A DNA stretch of 64,000 nt, from assembly GCA_017633255.1 (NCBI GenBank), contig JAGBPS010000034.1:25378-89377 (forward strand). The letters run 5' to 3'. This document shows positions 44,636 to 52,723 of this stretch, piece by piece (positions within the stretch are counted from its first letter, which is position 1; each line of letters opens with the position of its first letter). This DNA is from Bacteroidales bacterium. GTDB lineage: Bacteria > Bacteroidota > Bacteroidia > Bacteroidales > WCHB1-69. Made by a program: the position numbers and the translations under genes. The notes under the pieces are model-generated. The model saw nothing but the letters and a program-made list of their open reading frames with translations. It made no database searches and was not told the origin of the DNA.

Positions 44636-44661
44636 TCGGACGCATTCGATGCGTCCCTACA
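44636..44661 (-). repeat. GTAGGGACG hairpin, copy 1
   Basis: The core GGACGCAT-TCG-ATGCGTCC has an 8-bp stem with a 3-nt loop. The 26-nt segment read on the minus strand matches 49867-49892 (plus) at 25 of 26 positions. It ends about 10 nt before the maf stop codon. Confidence 0.8.
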
Positions 44662-44671
44662 TATTTTAATT

Positions 44672-45271
44672 TCAGAGCGTGATGGCCTTCAGCATCTCCC
44701 ACAACAACTTGGTGGGGAGGCCCATCACGTTGTAGAAGGAGCCTTCAAGGGCTTCGATGCCGATGTAGCCGATCCATTCCTGCACACCATAGGCCCCAGC
44801 CTTGTCCAGAGGCTTGTACTGCCGCACATAATAGTCAATCTCCTCGTCGCTGAGCTGGCCAAACTTCACTGCGCTTTTGCGGTGTGAGGTAATGCTGCGC
44901 TCCGGAGTGCTCACTGTCAGCCCGCTGATGACGGTATGACTTTTACCCGACAATTCGTGGAGCATCTTTACTGCCTCGGCCTCGTCTTTGGGCTTCTCCA
45001 GAATTTCATTACCTAATACCACAATGGTGTCGCAGGCAATGAAGATGGTATTCTTCGGATATTCCTCCAGACGGATAGGCGACAACTTGAGCTTTGACAG
45101 GTACTCCGCCACCTCTACGGGATTGTCCGTGTCGGGGTGTTTCTCCTCGACATTGGTGGGCAGGTACTCAAAGTCAATACCCATGCCGGCAAGCAGCTCC
45201 TGCCGGCGGGGTGATTTCGAACAGAGATAAACCTTATAGTCTTTCAGCGTGTCTAATAACATTATAGGCAT
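44672..45271 (-). CDS. maf: Maf-family nucleoside triphosphate pyrophosphatase
   Basis: 199 residues. Family motifs are LCSKSPRRQELLAGMGIDFEYLP, EKHPD, IFIACDTIVVLGNEILEKP and AGAYGVQEWIGYIGIEALEGSFYNVMGLP. These contain the SxSPRR substrate loop and the catalytic Asp of the CDTIV segment. Maf proteins remove pyrophosphate from non-canonical or unwanted nucleotides such as dTTP/UTP and guard against misincorporation. The start could be the Met at 45262 instead. The 12-mer TAACATTATAGG occurs twice here (45257-45268 and 45283-45294), overlapping the alternative start. Its promoter is not clear. Confidence 0.92.
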   Translation of the reverse strand: MPIMLLDTLKDYKVYLCSKSPRRQELLAGMGIDFEYLPTNVEEKHPDTDNPVEVAEYLSKLKLSPIRLEEYPKNTIFIACDTIVVLGNEILEKPKDEAEAVKMLHELSGKSHTVISGLTVSTPERSITSHRKSAVKFGQLSDEEIDYYVRQYKPLDKAGAYGVQEWIGYIGIEALEGSFYNVMGLPTKLLWEMLKAITL

Positions 45272-45322
45272 ATCGTTATCGCTAACATTATAGGTCGTTA
45301 CAACTAATTTATAGCCACAATA

Positions 45323-48300
45323 TTACAGCCATTTCACCAAGTTGAAGTCCATGTCATGCGGCAACAAGGGGTTGGCGGGGATGATACGGACGGAATAGTC
45401 TGTCATGCCGGCATATTTCGGCTGGACGGTACAGCTGAAGCGAGCCATATTGTTTTGGGTGTCCACCAAGGTGAAGGGGATTTTCCGGTAGAATACTCTC
45501 TTACCATTGTCCATCTTGGTGCATACCAATTCCACTTTGAGATCCTCCACACGCAGGGCTCCTAATTTGAGCAGTACGGTAGTGGTAATCTGTTCTCCCA
45601 AGGTGAAGGTGATTTCTGTAGGCTCTGATTGAGTGAGTTCGACAACTTCCACACTGTCCCATGCGGTGAGGACTTTCTCTTTCCAGCGTACGAGATTGAA
45701 AGTGTTTTCTAAATTATTTTCTGATAATAATTTATGCTGTTTCTCCAACTTGTGATAGAACTTCTCATAATAGTCGTCCAGCTGGCGCTTCATGGTGAAA
45801 TGAGGAGAAGTCTTGTAGAAGCAGTTCTTCATCATCTTGGTCCATTCGTGCGGGATGTTCTTTTCATCACGGTTGTAGAAGCAGGGAGCGATTTGCTCTT
45901 CAATCATGGCGTAGATAGTAGTGGCGTCCAACTCGTCCTGCAGGCGGTTGTCGGTATAGGTAATCTGCTCGTTGATGGCCCAGCCGGCTCCTTCGTGGTA
46001 GCCTTCTGCCCACCAGCCGTCGAGTACGCTGAAGTTGAGCACACCATTCATCACGGCCTTCTCGCCGCTGGTGCCCGAGGCCTCCAAGGGACGGGTCGGG
46101 GTGTTCAGCCATACATCGCAGCCTGAAATCAGCTTCTTGGCCAGGATGATGTCATAATTCTCCAATATGATGATTTTTCCGATGAAATCGGGCTTGCGTG
46201 AGAATTCCAGAATGCGTTTGATGAGGTCCTGCCCAGCCTTGTCGTGCGGGTGCGCCTTGCCGGCAAACACGAATTGCACGGGCTGTTCGGGGTTGTTGAG
46301 CAGGCGTTTCAGTTTTTCCTCGTTGGTGAAGAGCAGATGGGCACGTTTGTAAGTGGCGAAACGGCGGGCGAAGCCGATGGTCAGCGCGTCCTTGCGAATA
46401 GCCTTCAAGGTGTTGACAATGAGGTCTGGAGACTCGTTGCGGCGGCGCATCTGTACCTCCAGCAGTGACTTGATATTATCAATCAGCTCGCCTCTCAAAT
46501 AGTCCTTGATGGCCCAGATGTCGGCATCTTCCACATCATAGATTTTTTTCCAGAAACTGTCGTCGGACTGATGGCGGAGGAATTTCTCGCCAAAGACCTT
46601 CAGATGGAACTGCTGCCATTTCTTGTGCGTCCATGACGGATAATGCACACCATTGGTGACATGTCCGATATGGAGCTCTTCCGGCAGATGACCTTCATAA
46701 AGGAAACTGAACATCTCGCGGCTGACACGGCCGTGGATGGCACTTACCCCGTTGATTTCCTGAGACAGCTTGCAGGCCAGGATGCTCATCGAGAATTTGC
46801 TGTAAATATCGTCGATGTTTTTTCGGCCCATGCTCATGAAAGCGGCCCACTCCATGTTGCATTTCTCGGTGTAGAAGGAGAAATAGCGGCGCATCAGATC
46901 CTCGCTGAAGGAGTCGTGGCCGGCGGGCACAGGGGTATGGGTGGTGAACAGGGATGAACTTCGCACCAGCTCAATGGCCTGGCCGACGGGAAGTTGTTTT
47001 TCCTGCATGAGACAGCGCAGTCTTTCCAGATTCAGGAAGGCGGCGTGTCCTTCGTTCAGATGGAACAGAGTAGGATGGATGTCCAGTTTTTCCAACATCC
47101 TCATACCTCCGATACCCAGCAGAATTTCCTGTCTGAGGCGGTTTTCAATGTCACCGCCGTAAAGGGTATTGGTGGTTCTGCGGTCTTCCTCGGTATTGTC
47201 GCTAAAGTCTGTGTCCAGAAGGAACAGGGGGATGCGTCCCACGTCCACACGCCAGATGCGGGCGTACAGGTTGCGACCCGGCAATGCCAGACTGATGGTG
47301 ATCCATTTGCCCTCGGCATCTTTGTATGGATGGATGGGCAATTTGGAGAAACTCTGCGGCGGATAGAGGTTGATTTGGTCGCCGATGGCGGAAATCTGCT
47401 GGGTGAAATAGCCGTAGCGGTACAGCAGACCGACGCCCACCATGTTGACATTGCAGTCGCTGGCCTCTTTGAGGTAGTCGCCGGCCAGCATGCCTAAACC
47501 ACCGGAGAAGATCTTCAGCTCGTTACTGATGCCGAACTCCATGCTGAAATAGGCCACCTGCTCTTCTGTGCGGGTACGAGGTTCGTTCATATATTGCTCA
47601 AACTGGGCATATACACGGTCCAGTTTGTCCAGAAATAGCTGGTCTTCCATCAGTTTGTCGATGCAGCTGGCGGGTAATTCCTGCAGCAGATAAACGGGAT
47701 TCTCCTCGTATTGCTGCCAACGCTCTTTGCCTGCCACTTCCTCAAACAGTTCGCGGGCTTCGTAGTTCCAGCTCCACCAGAGGTTCTTGGACAGTTTCTC
47801 CAGCTTCATCAGCTGTTCCGGCAGTTTGGATTTGACGGAAATGCGGTGCCATACGGGTTCCGGTTTTTGGAACTTCTCTACCAACAAGCCTACTCTTGAA
47901 GTCTTGTTCCGATACAGGTCTGAACGGTTGAAACTCTTTGACAAGGCAATGGTGTAGCAGTCCAAGTAATTGTTATACAGATTTTTCCATAAAGCCTGTT
48001 GTGAGATTTCCGTGGCTTTGTTGCGATTCTGCTCGGTCTCTTCCGGACTGCAAGCCGTATGGTATAAGATGGACTGGGCAATGCCTTCCGCCACTTCTTC
48101 GTCGTTGTTGTCGGTACGAGTGATGACGGTCACAGCCTTTTGGTTTTGGAAGTTGGCTGCTGCCCACTGACCAAAACCGGCATTGGTAGTGGTGATGGTA
48201 GGAATGCCGAAAGCGACACTCTCCAGAGGAGTGTAACCCCATGGTTCATAGTATGATGGGAATACAGACAGGTCGATACCTGGCAGTAATTCGTAATAAG

Positions 48301-49549
48301 TCAGGTCGAAGATGCCGTCTTCACCATTCAGGTAAACGGGGATGAAAATGACCTTTACCTTTTGGTCCGGAGCGTTGTGTAAATTATTAGCAATTAAATT
48401 TTTGACAACAGGGTCATTGTAGCTGTCGTAAAGGGGATGTGTGGTGAAGTCATCAAGGACAGGCTTGTCGCCGACCGGCTGGTTCATCTTCAGCATCAGG
48501 TCGGTGCGTTTGCCGCTGGTGCCTGCGGGCACAGCGATGAAAGCCACCACCTCGCGTTGCAGATCCTTGTTTTGGTTCAGCTTGGCCAAACCCTTGATAA
48601 ACATGTCGATACCCTTGTTGTGGAACTCGTAGCGACCGCTGTTGATGATCAGCAGGGCATCGTCGCTGATGCTTTGCTGGGTAAGGGCAGAGGCCACTTG
48701 GATAAGTTTCTGGCGGGCTGCTGTGCGCAAATGCTGGTAGTCTTCGCCTTGCGGCACAAAATTGTTTTCAAAGCCATTGATGGTGACGGTATCGACTTTC
48801 TTGCCCAGGAATGCCTCGCATTCGATATCGGTGATGTCACTTACGGTTGTAAAAGCGTCAGCAGTTTGTGCGGACAGGTATTCCAGCGAGAACTTGGATT
48901 GCACGCCGAAACGGTGGGCGGTTTCTTGAGGATGATACTGCTTGATGTTGCCATACAGGGGCAGTCCGTTGCCAGCGATGCAGCGACCCAACACGGTGGC
49001 GTGGGTGGTGAACACGGTGGCCACTTGCGGTGCTTTCTGGTTCAGGTACAAGATGCCGGTACCTGTCATCCATTCGTGGAACTGCGCCACGATTTTGTCC
49101 ATGGAGGTGCAGTAGAACTGGTAGAAACTCTCGATTACCCTGCCGGCGGCATAGCCGAAGAGGGCGGGCTCGATGTAGTCCCACTGGCCGGAGATGGAAT
49201 CGAGTTTATGGCTGAGCCAAAACTGGGTCAGAATATCATTTTTCTTTTCAAAATAGGGGGTGAAGTCCACCAGAATGACCACGGGGTGTCCGCTGACATT
49301 CCACCGTCCGATACGGATACGGAGGCCTTCCGCTAGCGCGTTCTGGCGCCAGTTTTTGAAAAGGGTAGGGTCTTCGATAAACTCCTGCCGTTTCTCGTCT
49401 TCTTTCGACAGGTCGGGACCGATGCAGATATAGTTGTTTTGGAAATGGTTAACGGCTGTGAAGGCTTTGGTGGAGAGAACGGTATAGATACCGCCAACTT
49501 TGTTGCAAATCTCCCAGCTGGTTTCGAATAGATAGTCAGGTTTGCTCAT
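45323..49549 (-). CDS. Glycogen synthase (GT3-like) / alpha-glucan phosphorylase (GT35) fusion
   Basis: 1408 residues from the ATG at 49549; the -7-like box at 49578-49585 excludes the upstream ATG. Residues 1 to ~560 resemble GT3 glycogen synthase: ETSWEICNKVGGIYTVLSTKA near the start, and VFPSYYEPWGYTPLESVAFGIPT with the paired glutamates at ~437-445. Residues ~590-1408 resemble the short alpha-glucan phosphorylase group: QVAYFSMEFGISNELKIFSGGLGMLAGDYLKEASD, HLNEGHAAFLNLERLR, TTHTPVPAGHDSF, and EASGTSGEKAVMNGVLNFSVLDGWW with the pyridoxal-phosphate Lys near residue 1160. It could both extend glycogen from a nucleotide sugar and release glucose 1-phosphate. In Bacteroides-type genomes these activities are, as I recall, usually separate genes. 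No frameshift or stop separates the halves. Confidence 0.85.
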   Translation of the reverse strand: MSKPDYLFETSWEICNKVGGIYTVLSTKAFTAVNHFQNNYICIGPDLSKEDEKRQEFIEDPTLFKNWRQNALAEGLRIRIGRWNVSGHPVVILVDFTPYFEKKNDILTQFWLSHKLDSISGQWDYIEPALFGYAAGRVIESFYQFYCTSMDKIVAQFHEWMTGTGILYLNQKAPQVATVFTTHATVLGRCIAGNGLPLYGNIKQYHPQETAHRFGVQSKFSLEYLSAQTADAFTTVSDITDIECEAFLGKKVDTVTINGFENNFVPQGEDYQHLRTAARQKLIQVASALTQQSISDDALLIINSGRYEFHNKGIDMFIKGLAKLNQNKDLQREVVAFIAVPAGTSGKRTDLMLKMNQPVGDKPVLDDFTTHPLYDSYNDPVVKNLIANNLHNAPDQKVKVIFIPVYLNGEDGIFDLTYYELLPGIDLSVFPSYYEPWGYTPLESVAFGIPTITTTNAGFGQWAAANFQNQKAVTVITRTDNNDEEVAEGIAQSILYHTACSPEETEQNRNKATEISQQALWKNLYNNYLDCYTIALSKSFNRSDLYRNKTSRVGLLVEKFQKPEPVWHRISVKSKLPEQLMKLEKLSKNLWWSWNYEARELFEEVAGKERWQQYEENPVYLLQELPASCIDKLMEDQLFLDKLDRVYAQFEQYMNEPRTRTEEQVAYFSMEFGISNELKIFSGGLGMLAGDYLKEASDCNVNMVGVGLLYRYGYFTQQISAIGDQINLYPPQSFSKLPIHPYKDAEGKWITISLALPGRNLYARIWRVDVGRIPLFLLDTDFSDNTEEDRRTTNTLYGGDIENRLRQEILLGIGGMRMLEKLDIHPTLFHLNEGHAAFLNLERLRCLMQEKQLPVGQAIELVRSSSLFTTHTPVPAGHDSFSEDLMRRYFSFYTEKCNMEWAAFMSMGRKNIDDIYSKFSMSILACKLSQEINGVSAIHGRVSREMFSFLYEGHLPEELHIGHVTNGVHYPSWTHKKWQQFHLKVFGEKFLRHQSDDSFWKKIYDVEDADIWAIKDYLRGELIDNIKSLLEVQMRRRNESPDLIVNTLKAIRKDALTIGFARRFATYKRAHLLFTNEEKLKRLLNNPEQPVQFVFAGKAHPHDKAGQDLIKRILEFSRKPDFIGKIIILENYDIILAKKLISGCDVWLNTPTRPLEASGTSGEKAVMNGVLNFSVLDGWWAEGYHEGAGWAINEQITYTDNRLQDELDATTIYAMIEEQIAPCFYNRDEKNIPHEWTKMMKNCFYKTSPHFTMKRQLDDYYEKFYHKLEKQHKLLSENNLENTFNLVRWKEKVLTAWDSVEVVELTQSEPTEITFTLGEQITTTVLLKLGALRVEDLKVELVCTKMDNGKRVFYRKIPFTLVDTQNNMARFSCTVQPKYAGMTDYSVRIIPANPLLPHDMDFNLVKWL

Positions 49550-49577
49550 TATATCGTTGTATATAGTTTTAAAAATG

Positions 49578-49585
49578 CAAATATA
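49578..49585 (-). promoter_or_regulatory. TAnnTTTG box of the glycogen synthase/phosphorylase gene
   Basis: Minus strand TATATTTG followed by C, 28 nt before the ATG at 49549. The upstream TTTG partner is not clear. Confidence 0.5.
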
Positions 49586-49866
49586 CAAAATATTTTAATG
49601 TGCCAATTTTTTAATGTGCTAATGTGCCAATTTTAATAAGCAAATTAGTTAATTAGTAAGTTAGCAAAGATTTTCACCGACTTTCTTTTTCCGTGATTTT
49701 TTCCTGTGATCAAAAAGGAACCCAAAAATCAAGCAGACTTTCTTTTCCATTACTTTTCGCTTGATCGAAAAGTAACCAAAAGATCAAGCCGACGGTAAGT
49801 GCAGCCGCACAAGCCCGTACGCCCCAACGTCGGCATTGCCTCCGCACGCGGCATCATAGCCTTATG

Positions 49867-49892
49867 TGTAGGGACGTATCGAATGCGTCCGA
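49867..49892 (+). repeat. GTAGGGACG hairpin, copy 2
   Basis: It contains GGACGTAT-CGA-ATGCGTCC, an 8-bp stem with one G-T pair. It differs by one base in 26 from the minus-strand sequence of 44636-44661. Confidence 0.8.
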
Positions 49893-49947
49893 GAATGAAA
49901 AGAAGCTGTCTACTTCATTCACCTCGAAGAGGTGCCACGCACGCAGT

Positions 49948-50161
49948 GCAATTAACACCATACAAGCCGTTAGGCGCAGTGTGGTGGATGAAGGTGCTCG
50001 CACCCTACAAGTATCTCGGAGAGATGCGACAGACTGTGCAGGGCAGTGATGATAAGTCGCATATCTCCGATATGCACGATGTGTACTGTCCGATTGTCAC
50101 CACGCTCTATGTCTGATGTCACCACACAGCGCAGCTGTGCTGCTTGTATGGTGTTAATTGC
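49948..50161. repeat. 214-bp segment bounded by perfect 20-bp inverted repeats
   Basis: The left end GCAATTAACACCATACAAGC (49948-49967) is the exact reverse complement of the right end (50142-50161). The interior has small hairpins such as GGTGC-TC-GCACC and GCATATC-TCC-GATATGC. No open reading frame is convincing. It could be a MITE-like mobile element or two opposite copies of an intergenic repeat. A target-site duplication is not evident. Confidence 0.65.
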
Positions 50162-50230
50162 GCCTGTTGGCGCGTCTCATGCCTCCGGCATGACATCAGG
50201 AAAAATGTCGCATCAAGCTTAATTGTACAA

Positions 50231-50290
50231 GTTTTAACTCTTAACTCTTAACCCCCAACTCTCAACTTTCAACTTTCAGTTTTCAGTTTT
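50231..50290 (-). repeat. Heptanucleotide tandem repeat at the end of the YggS-type gene
   Basis: On the minus strand the units are AAACTGA (twice), AAGTTGA (twice), GAGTTGG, GGGTTAA, GAGTTAA (twice). The stop codon of the YggS-type gene is the TGA of the first AAACTGA unit. Confidence 0.85.
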
Positions 50291-50963
50291 CCACTTTTCC
50301 ATAGTTTCTCGCCCCGAAAATGGCACTGCCTACGCGTACCAGCGTGCTGCCTTCCTCAATGGCGATCGGATAGTCCTCGCTCATGCCCATGGATAGTTCC
50401 TTGAAGTCCGGATTGCTGCTGAAATATTTGTCCTTCAGGAGGTTGAAGTATTCGTGCAGGGTGTGGAACTCTCGGTGGATCTGCTCTTGGTTGTCGGTGA
50501 GACTGGCCATGCCCATCACACCACAGATCTGCACATTCTTTAACTCCTGAAAGTCCGGGTCGTTGAGCATCGCCTCACATTCATCAAGCAGGAAGCCAAA
50601 TTTGGTCTCTTCTTGGGCAATGTGGAATTGCAGCAGGCACTTGAGCACTCTGCCGTGTTTGATGGCGTGCTTGTTCACCTCCTTTAGCAGTTCGTAGCTA
50701 TCGATGCTGTGAATCATGCTGACAAAAGGCGCGATGTATTTGATTTTGTTGGTCTGCAGATGCCCGATCAGATGCCATTCAATATCTTTGGGCAGGTGCT
50801 CGTATTTGCCTTTCAGTTCTTGCGCTTTGTTTTCCCCGAAAATGCGTTGCCCCTCGTTGTACAGGGTCATGATGTCCTCTTCGGGTTTTGTCTTCGAAAC
50901 TGCCACCAGTCGCACGCCTTCCGGCAGACTGTCTTTGATGTTGTGATATGCTTGTAGGTTCAT
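50283..50963 (-). CDS. YggS-family pyridoxal-phosphate homeostasis protein
   Basis: 226 residues. The family core is RLVAVSKTKPEEDI with the cofactor Lys at about 24, then FGENKAQELKGKYEHLPKDIEWHLIGHLQTNKIKYI, IHSIDSYELLKEVNKHA and LSMGMSEDYPIAIEEGSTLVRVGSAIFGAR. The protein binds pyridoxal phosphate in a TIM-barrel-like fold and keeps its free pool in balance; no catalytic reaction is established. The end is set by a heptad repeat. Upstream, CT-rich repeats (50989-51044) precede the start. Confidence 0.95.
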   Translation of the reverse strand: MNLQAYHNIKDSLPEGVRLVAVSKTKPEEDIMTLYNEGQRIFGENKAQELKGKYEHLPKDIEWHLIGHLQTNKIKYIAPFVSMIHSIDSYELLKEVNKHAIKHGRVLKCLLQFHIAQEETKFGFLLDECEAMLNDPDFQELKNVQICGVMGMASLTDNQEQIHREFHTLHEYFNLLKDKYFSSNPDFKELSMGMSEDYPIAIEEGSTLVRVGSAIFGARNYGKVEN

Positions 50964-50988
50964 GGTTTTAATGTGCTAATTGTTTTTA

Positions 50989-51044
50989 GGTTAGAAGGTT
51001 AGAAGGTTAGAAGGTGAGGAAGGTTAGGAGGGTTAGGAGGGTTA
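50989..51044 (-). repeat. GGTTAGAA / GGTTAGGAG short tandem repeat
   Basis: On the plus strand three GGTTAGAA units and then GGTTAGGAG-like 9-mers run in tandem. On the transcribed minus strand this is a C/T-rich leader just upstream of the YggS-type start. It differs in unit length and sequence from the neighbouring heptads. Confidence 0.7.
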
Positions 51045-51057
51045 GAGATTGTGGATT

Positions 51058-51150
51058 ATGGATTTTGAATTCTTAACTTTCAACTTTCAGTTTTCAGTTT
51101 TCAACTGTCAATTATCAACTGTCAATTATCAATTGTCAATTGTCAACTGC
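51058..51150 (-). repeat. Heptanucleotide tandem repeat at the end of the metallophosphatase gene
   Basis: Twelve or so minus-strand units, CAGTTGA, CAATTGA, TAATTGA, AAACTGA, AAGTTGA. The last six residues of the gene (QLTIDN) and its TGA stop are read from the first four units. Confidence 0.85.
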
Positions 51151-51947
51151 CCAATCCTGAGTCCTTTCTTCCCTGTCTGCAAAATAATTGTGCCATTGAC
51201 TACGTCGGGTTTTTCGATGACAGAATGGGAGTGACCACCCACAATTACGTCAATACCCTTCACCTGTGCGGCCAGCATTTTGTCATCGGGGTTGTCTTCA
51301 GAGCCAGTATTCCATCCCAGATGCGACAGGCAGATGACATAGTCACATTTCTCCGTCTCACGGAGCTCTTTCACCATGCAGTCGGCCACATCGATGGCGT
51401 TGAGGTACTTCAGGTCTTTGTAATTCTGGGGTGAGGTCAGCGCTTTGATGTCTGTCAGCAGTCCGAAGATGCCAATCCGTTTGCCGTCCATTTCGATGAC
51501 GACATAATTTTTGACAATCTTATTCAGTTTTTTATTGAAAAACAGATAGTTGGCACAGACAATGGGGAACTTGGCCTTGGCTAACTGCTTGGCCAGCATC
51601 TTGCTGCCGTTGTCAAATTCGTGGTTGCCTAAAGCGGCTGCCTGGTAGCCCAGCAGATTCATGAATTTGATTTCGCTGGCTCCTTTGAAAAAGTTGAAAT
51701 AAGGGGTGCCTTGAAAATAGTCGCCGGCATCTACCAACAACACATTTTTGTTTTCTTTCCGCACTTGGTCGATGATGGCGGCGCGGCAGTAGATTCCACC
51801 TGCCAATGTGCCATCATTGTTCTGAAGAGGATCTATTTGGCTGTGGGTGTCGTTGGTGTGCAAGATGACGATGGGATTTTGGGCCGTTACCAGTGAACAA
51901 ACAGCCAGCAAAAACAGTATGTTGATGAAAATGAGATGTTTTTTCAT
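51129..51947 (-). CDS. UshA-type metallophosphatase half of a split 5'-nucleotidase
   Basis: 272 residues with signal peptide (MKKHLIFINILFLLAVCSLVTAQ). The metallophosphatase motifs are complete: ILHTNDTHSQIDPL, LLVDAGDYFQGTPYFNFFKG, ALGNHEFDNG, ICLSHLGW and VGGHSHSVI. The frame ends just where a normal 5'-nucleotidase would enter its C-terminal substrate-binding domain. That domain is encoded by the gene 2 nt upstream on the same strand. It probably removes phosphate from nucleotides or other small phosphoesters in the periplasm. The C-terminal residues come from a heptad repeat. Confidence 0.9.
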   Translation of the reverse strand: MKKHLIFINILFLLAVCSLVTAQNPIVILHTNDTHSQIDPLQNNDGTLAGGIYCRAAIIDQVRKENKNVLLVDAGDYFQGTPYFNFFKGASEIKFMNLLGYQAAALGNHEFDNGSKMLAKQLAKAKFPIVCANYLFFNKKLNKIVKNYVVIEMDGKRIGIFGLLTDIKALTSPQNYKDLKYLNAIDVADCMVKELRETEKCDYVICLSHLGWNTGSEDNPDDKMLAAQVKGIDVIVGGHSHSVIEKPDVVNGTIILQTGKKGLRIGQLTIDN

Positions 51948-51949
51948 GG

Positions 51950-52717
51950 TTACCGGTCTTGAGGAATAATGCTTATTCGTTTGTCATATTTTCCCGTTAT
52001 GACTTTGCCTTCGGCGGTCATCTTTTTGATTTGATTGATGTAAGCGTCGCGTACGGTAATGTTGGTGCTTTCCGATGACAGAATTTCAACTCCTTCAAGG
52101 ATATTGTCGCCACCGGTGAGGATAAAGTCCAAGGTGACCATGCGGTAGATTTTGTCATTGTCAATCTCTTTCCCGTGGATGAGCGCCTTGCGAAAATAGT
52201 CGCCGACATATTGTATGCTGACTTGCTGGGAGTAGGGCTCGCATTTTTTCGCTTTGAAGCGTCGAAAGACCTTGAGCAGCTCGCTGCCTTTGATGTTGGC
52301 GATGACCACGTTGTTCTCAAAGGGGGAGATCTCAAAAATGTTGCCAACCGTGACATTTCCCGCCCGTAAAGAGCTGCGGATACCTCCGAAATTCAGGAGG
52401 GAGAAATCTACCGCTTCTTTATGGTGCTTCTGGCAGTAGTCGTTGGCAATATCCACCAAAATGTCAGTTAGGAAGTTGGAAAGCGGACTCTGGGGCATTT
52501 CGCTGACCATGTCCTCCGGGCAATAGCCGATGACGACACTGGTTTTCTTCTCCAGTTTTTTCTTCTCTTTGTCCAGTTCTTTCCGTAATTGAGGATTGTC
52601 GTAGGAGGTGCAGTTGCCGTCAACAGCTTTTAACTTATAATCAAAGCTCTTGTTCTGAGCTTGGCAAAAAAGGAACAGAACAAGAGCAATGAACAGTAAT
52701 GATATTTTTTTCAGCAT
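51950..52717 (-). CDS. 5'-nucleotidase C-terminal domain protein
   Basis: 255 residues with signal peptide (ISLLFIALVLFLFCQAQ). The body matches the 5'-nucleotidase C-terminal domain: SPLSNFLTDILVDIANDYCQ, VDFSLLNFGGIRSSLRAGNVTVGNIFEISPFENNVV, and KIYRMVTLDFILTGGDN. This domain supplies the nucleoside-binding residues. It has its own export signal and stop and is followed 2 nt later by the metallophosphatase gene, so the two halves are likely made together and assemble in the periplasm. It follows floA by 6 nt. Confidence 0.88.
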   Translation of the reverse strand: MLKKISLLFIALVLFLFCQAQNKSFDYKLKAVDGNCTSYDNPQLRKELDKEKKKLEKKTSVVIGYCPEDMVSEMPQSPLSNFLTDILVDIANDYCQKHHKEAVDFSLLNFGGIRSSLRAGNVTVGNIFEISPFENNVVIANIKGSELLKVFRRFKAKKCEPYSQQVSIQYVGDYFRKALIHGKEIDNDKIYRMVTLDFILTGGDNILEGVEILSSESTNITVRDAYINQIKKMTAEGKVITGKYDKRISIIPQDR

Positions 52718-52723
52718 TACAGC

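Larger units (their letters stand above)
44272..44671. other. Gene-free island of short hairpin repeats
   Basis: 400 nt with no credible gene. Clear stems are CCTCGTG/CACGAGG (44390-44406), CCCCAGAC/GTCTGGGG twice (44428-44459 with a long GC-rich loop, 44516-44535 with a 4-nt loop), GTGTC/GACAC (44473-44485) and GGACGCAT/ATGCGTCC (44638-44656). The two CCCCAGAC copies are both followed by GGTTATT and then GATGTCGTGTCTTCGA, so part of the island is itself duplicated. Confidence 0.75.
49550..50282. other. Large intergenic region rich in repeats, no gene seen
   Basis: 733 nt upstream of the glycogen gene. Next to that gene is a -7-like box (minus TATATTTG, 49578-49585). Then come AT-rich AATGTGCCAAT/AATGTGCTAAT repeats (~49599-49635), an imperfect duplication of a segment with GACTTTCTTTT and AAAAGTAACC/AAAAGGAACC (49678-49790), a hairpin island (49867-50195) that includes a 214-bp segment with 20-bp terminal inverted repeats, and heptad repeats at the end. 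Possible short reading frames across it are repeat-derived and not believed. Confidence 0.75.

Noticed and set aside
49578..49588. ATG at 49588 as start of the glycogen synthase/phosphorylase gene
   Set aside because: It lies upstream of the TATATTTG box; conserved family sequence begins right after the ATG at 49549.
49799..50116. A 105-codon open frame in the gap upstream of the glycogen gene
   Set aside because: It reads through hairpin repeats and one inverted-repeat end; composition is not protein-like and there is no domain.
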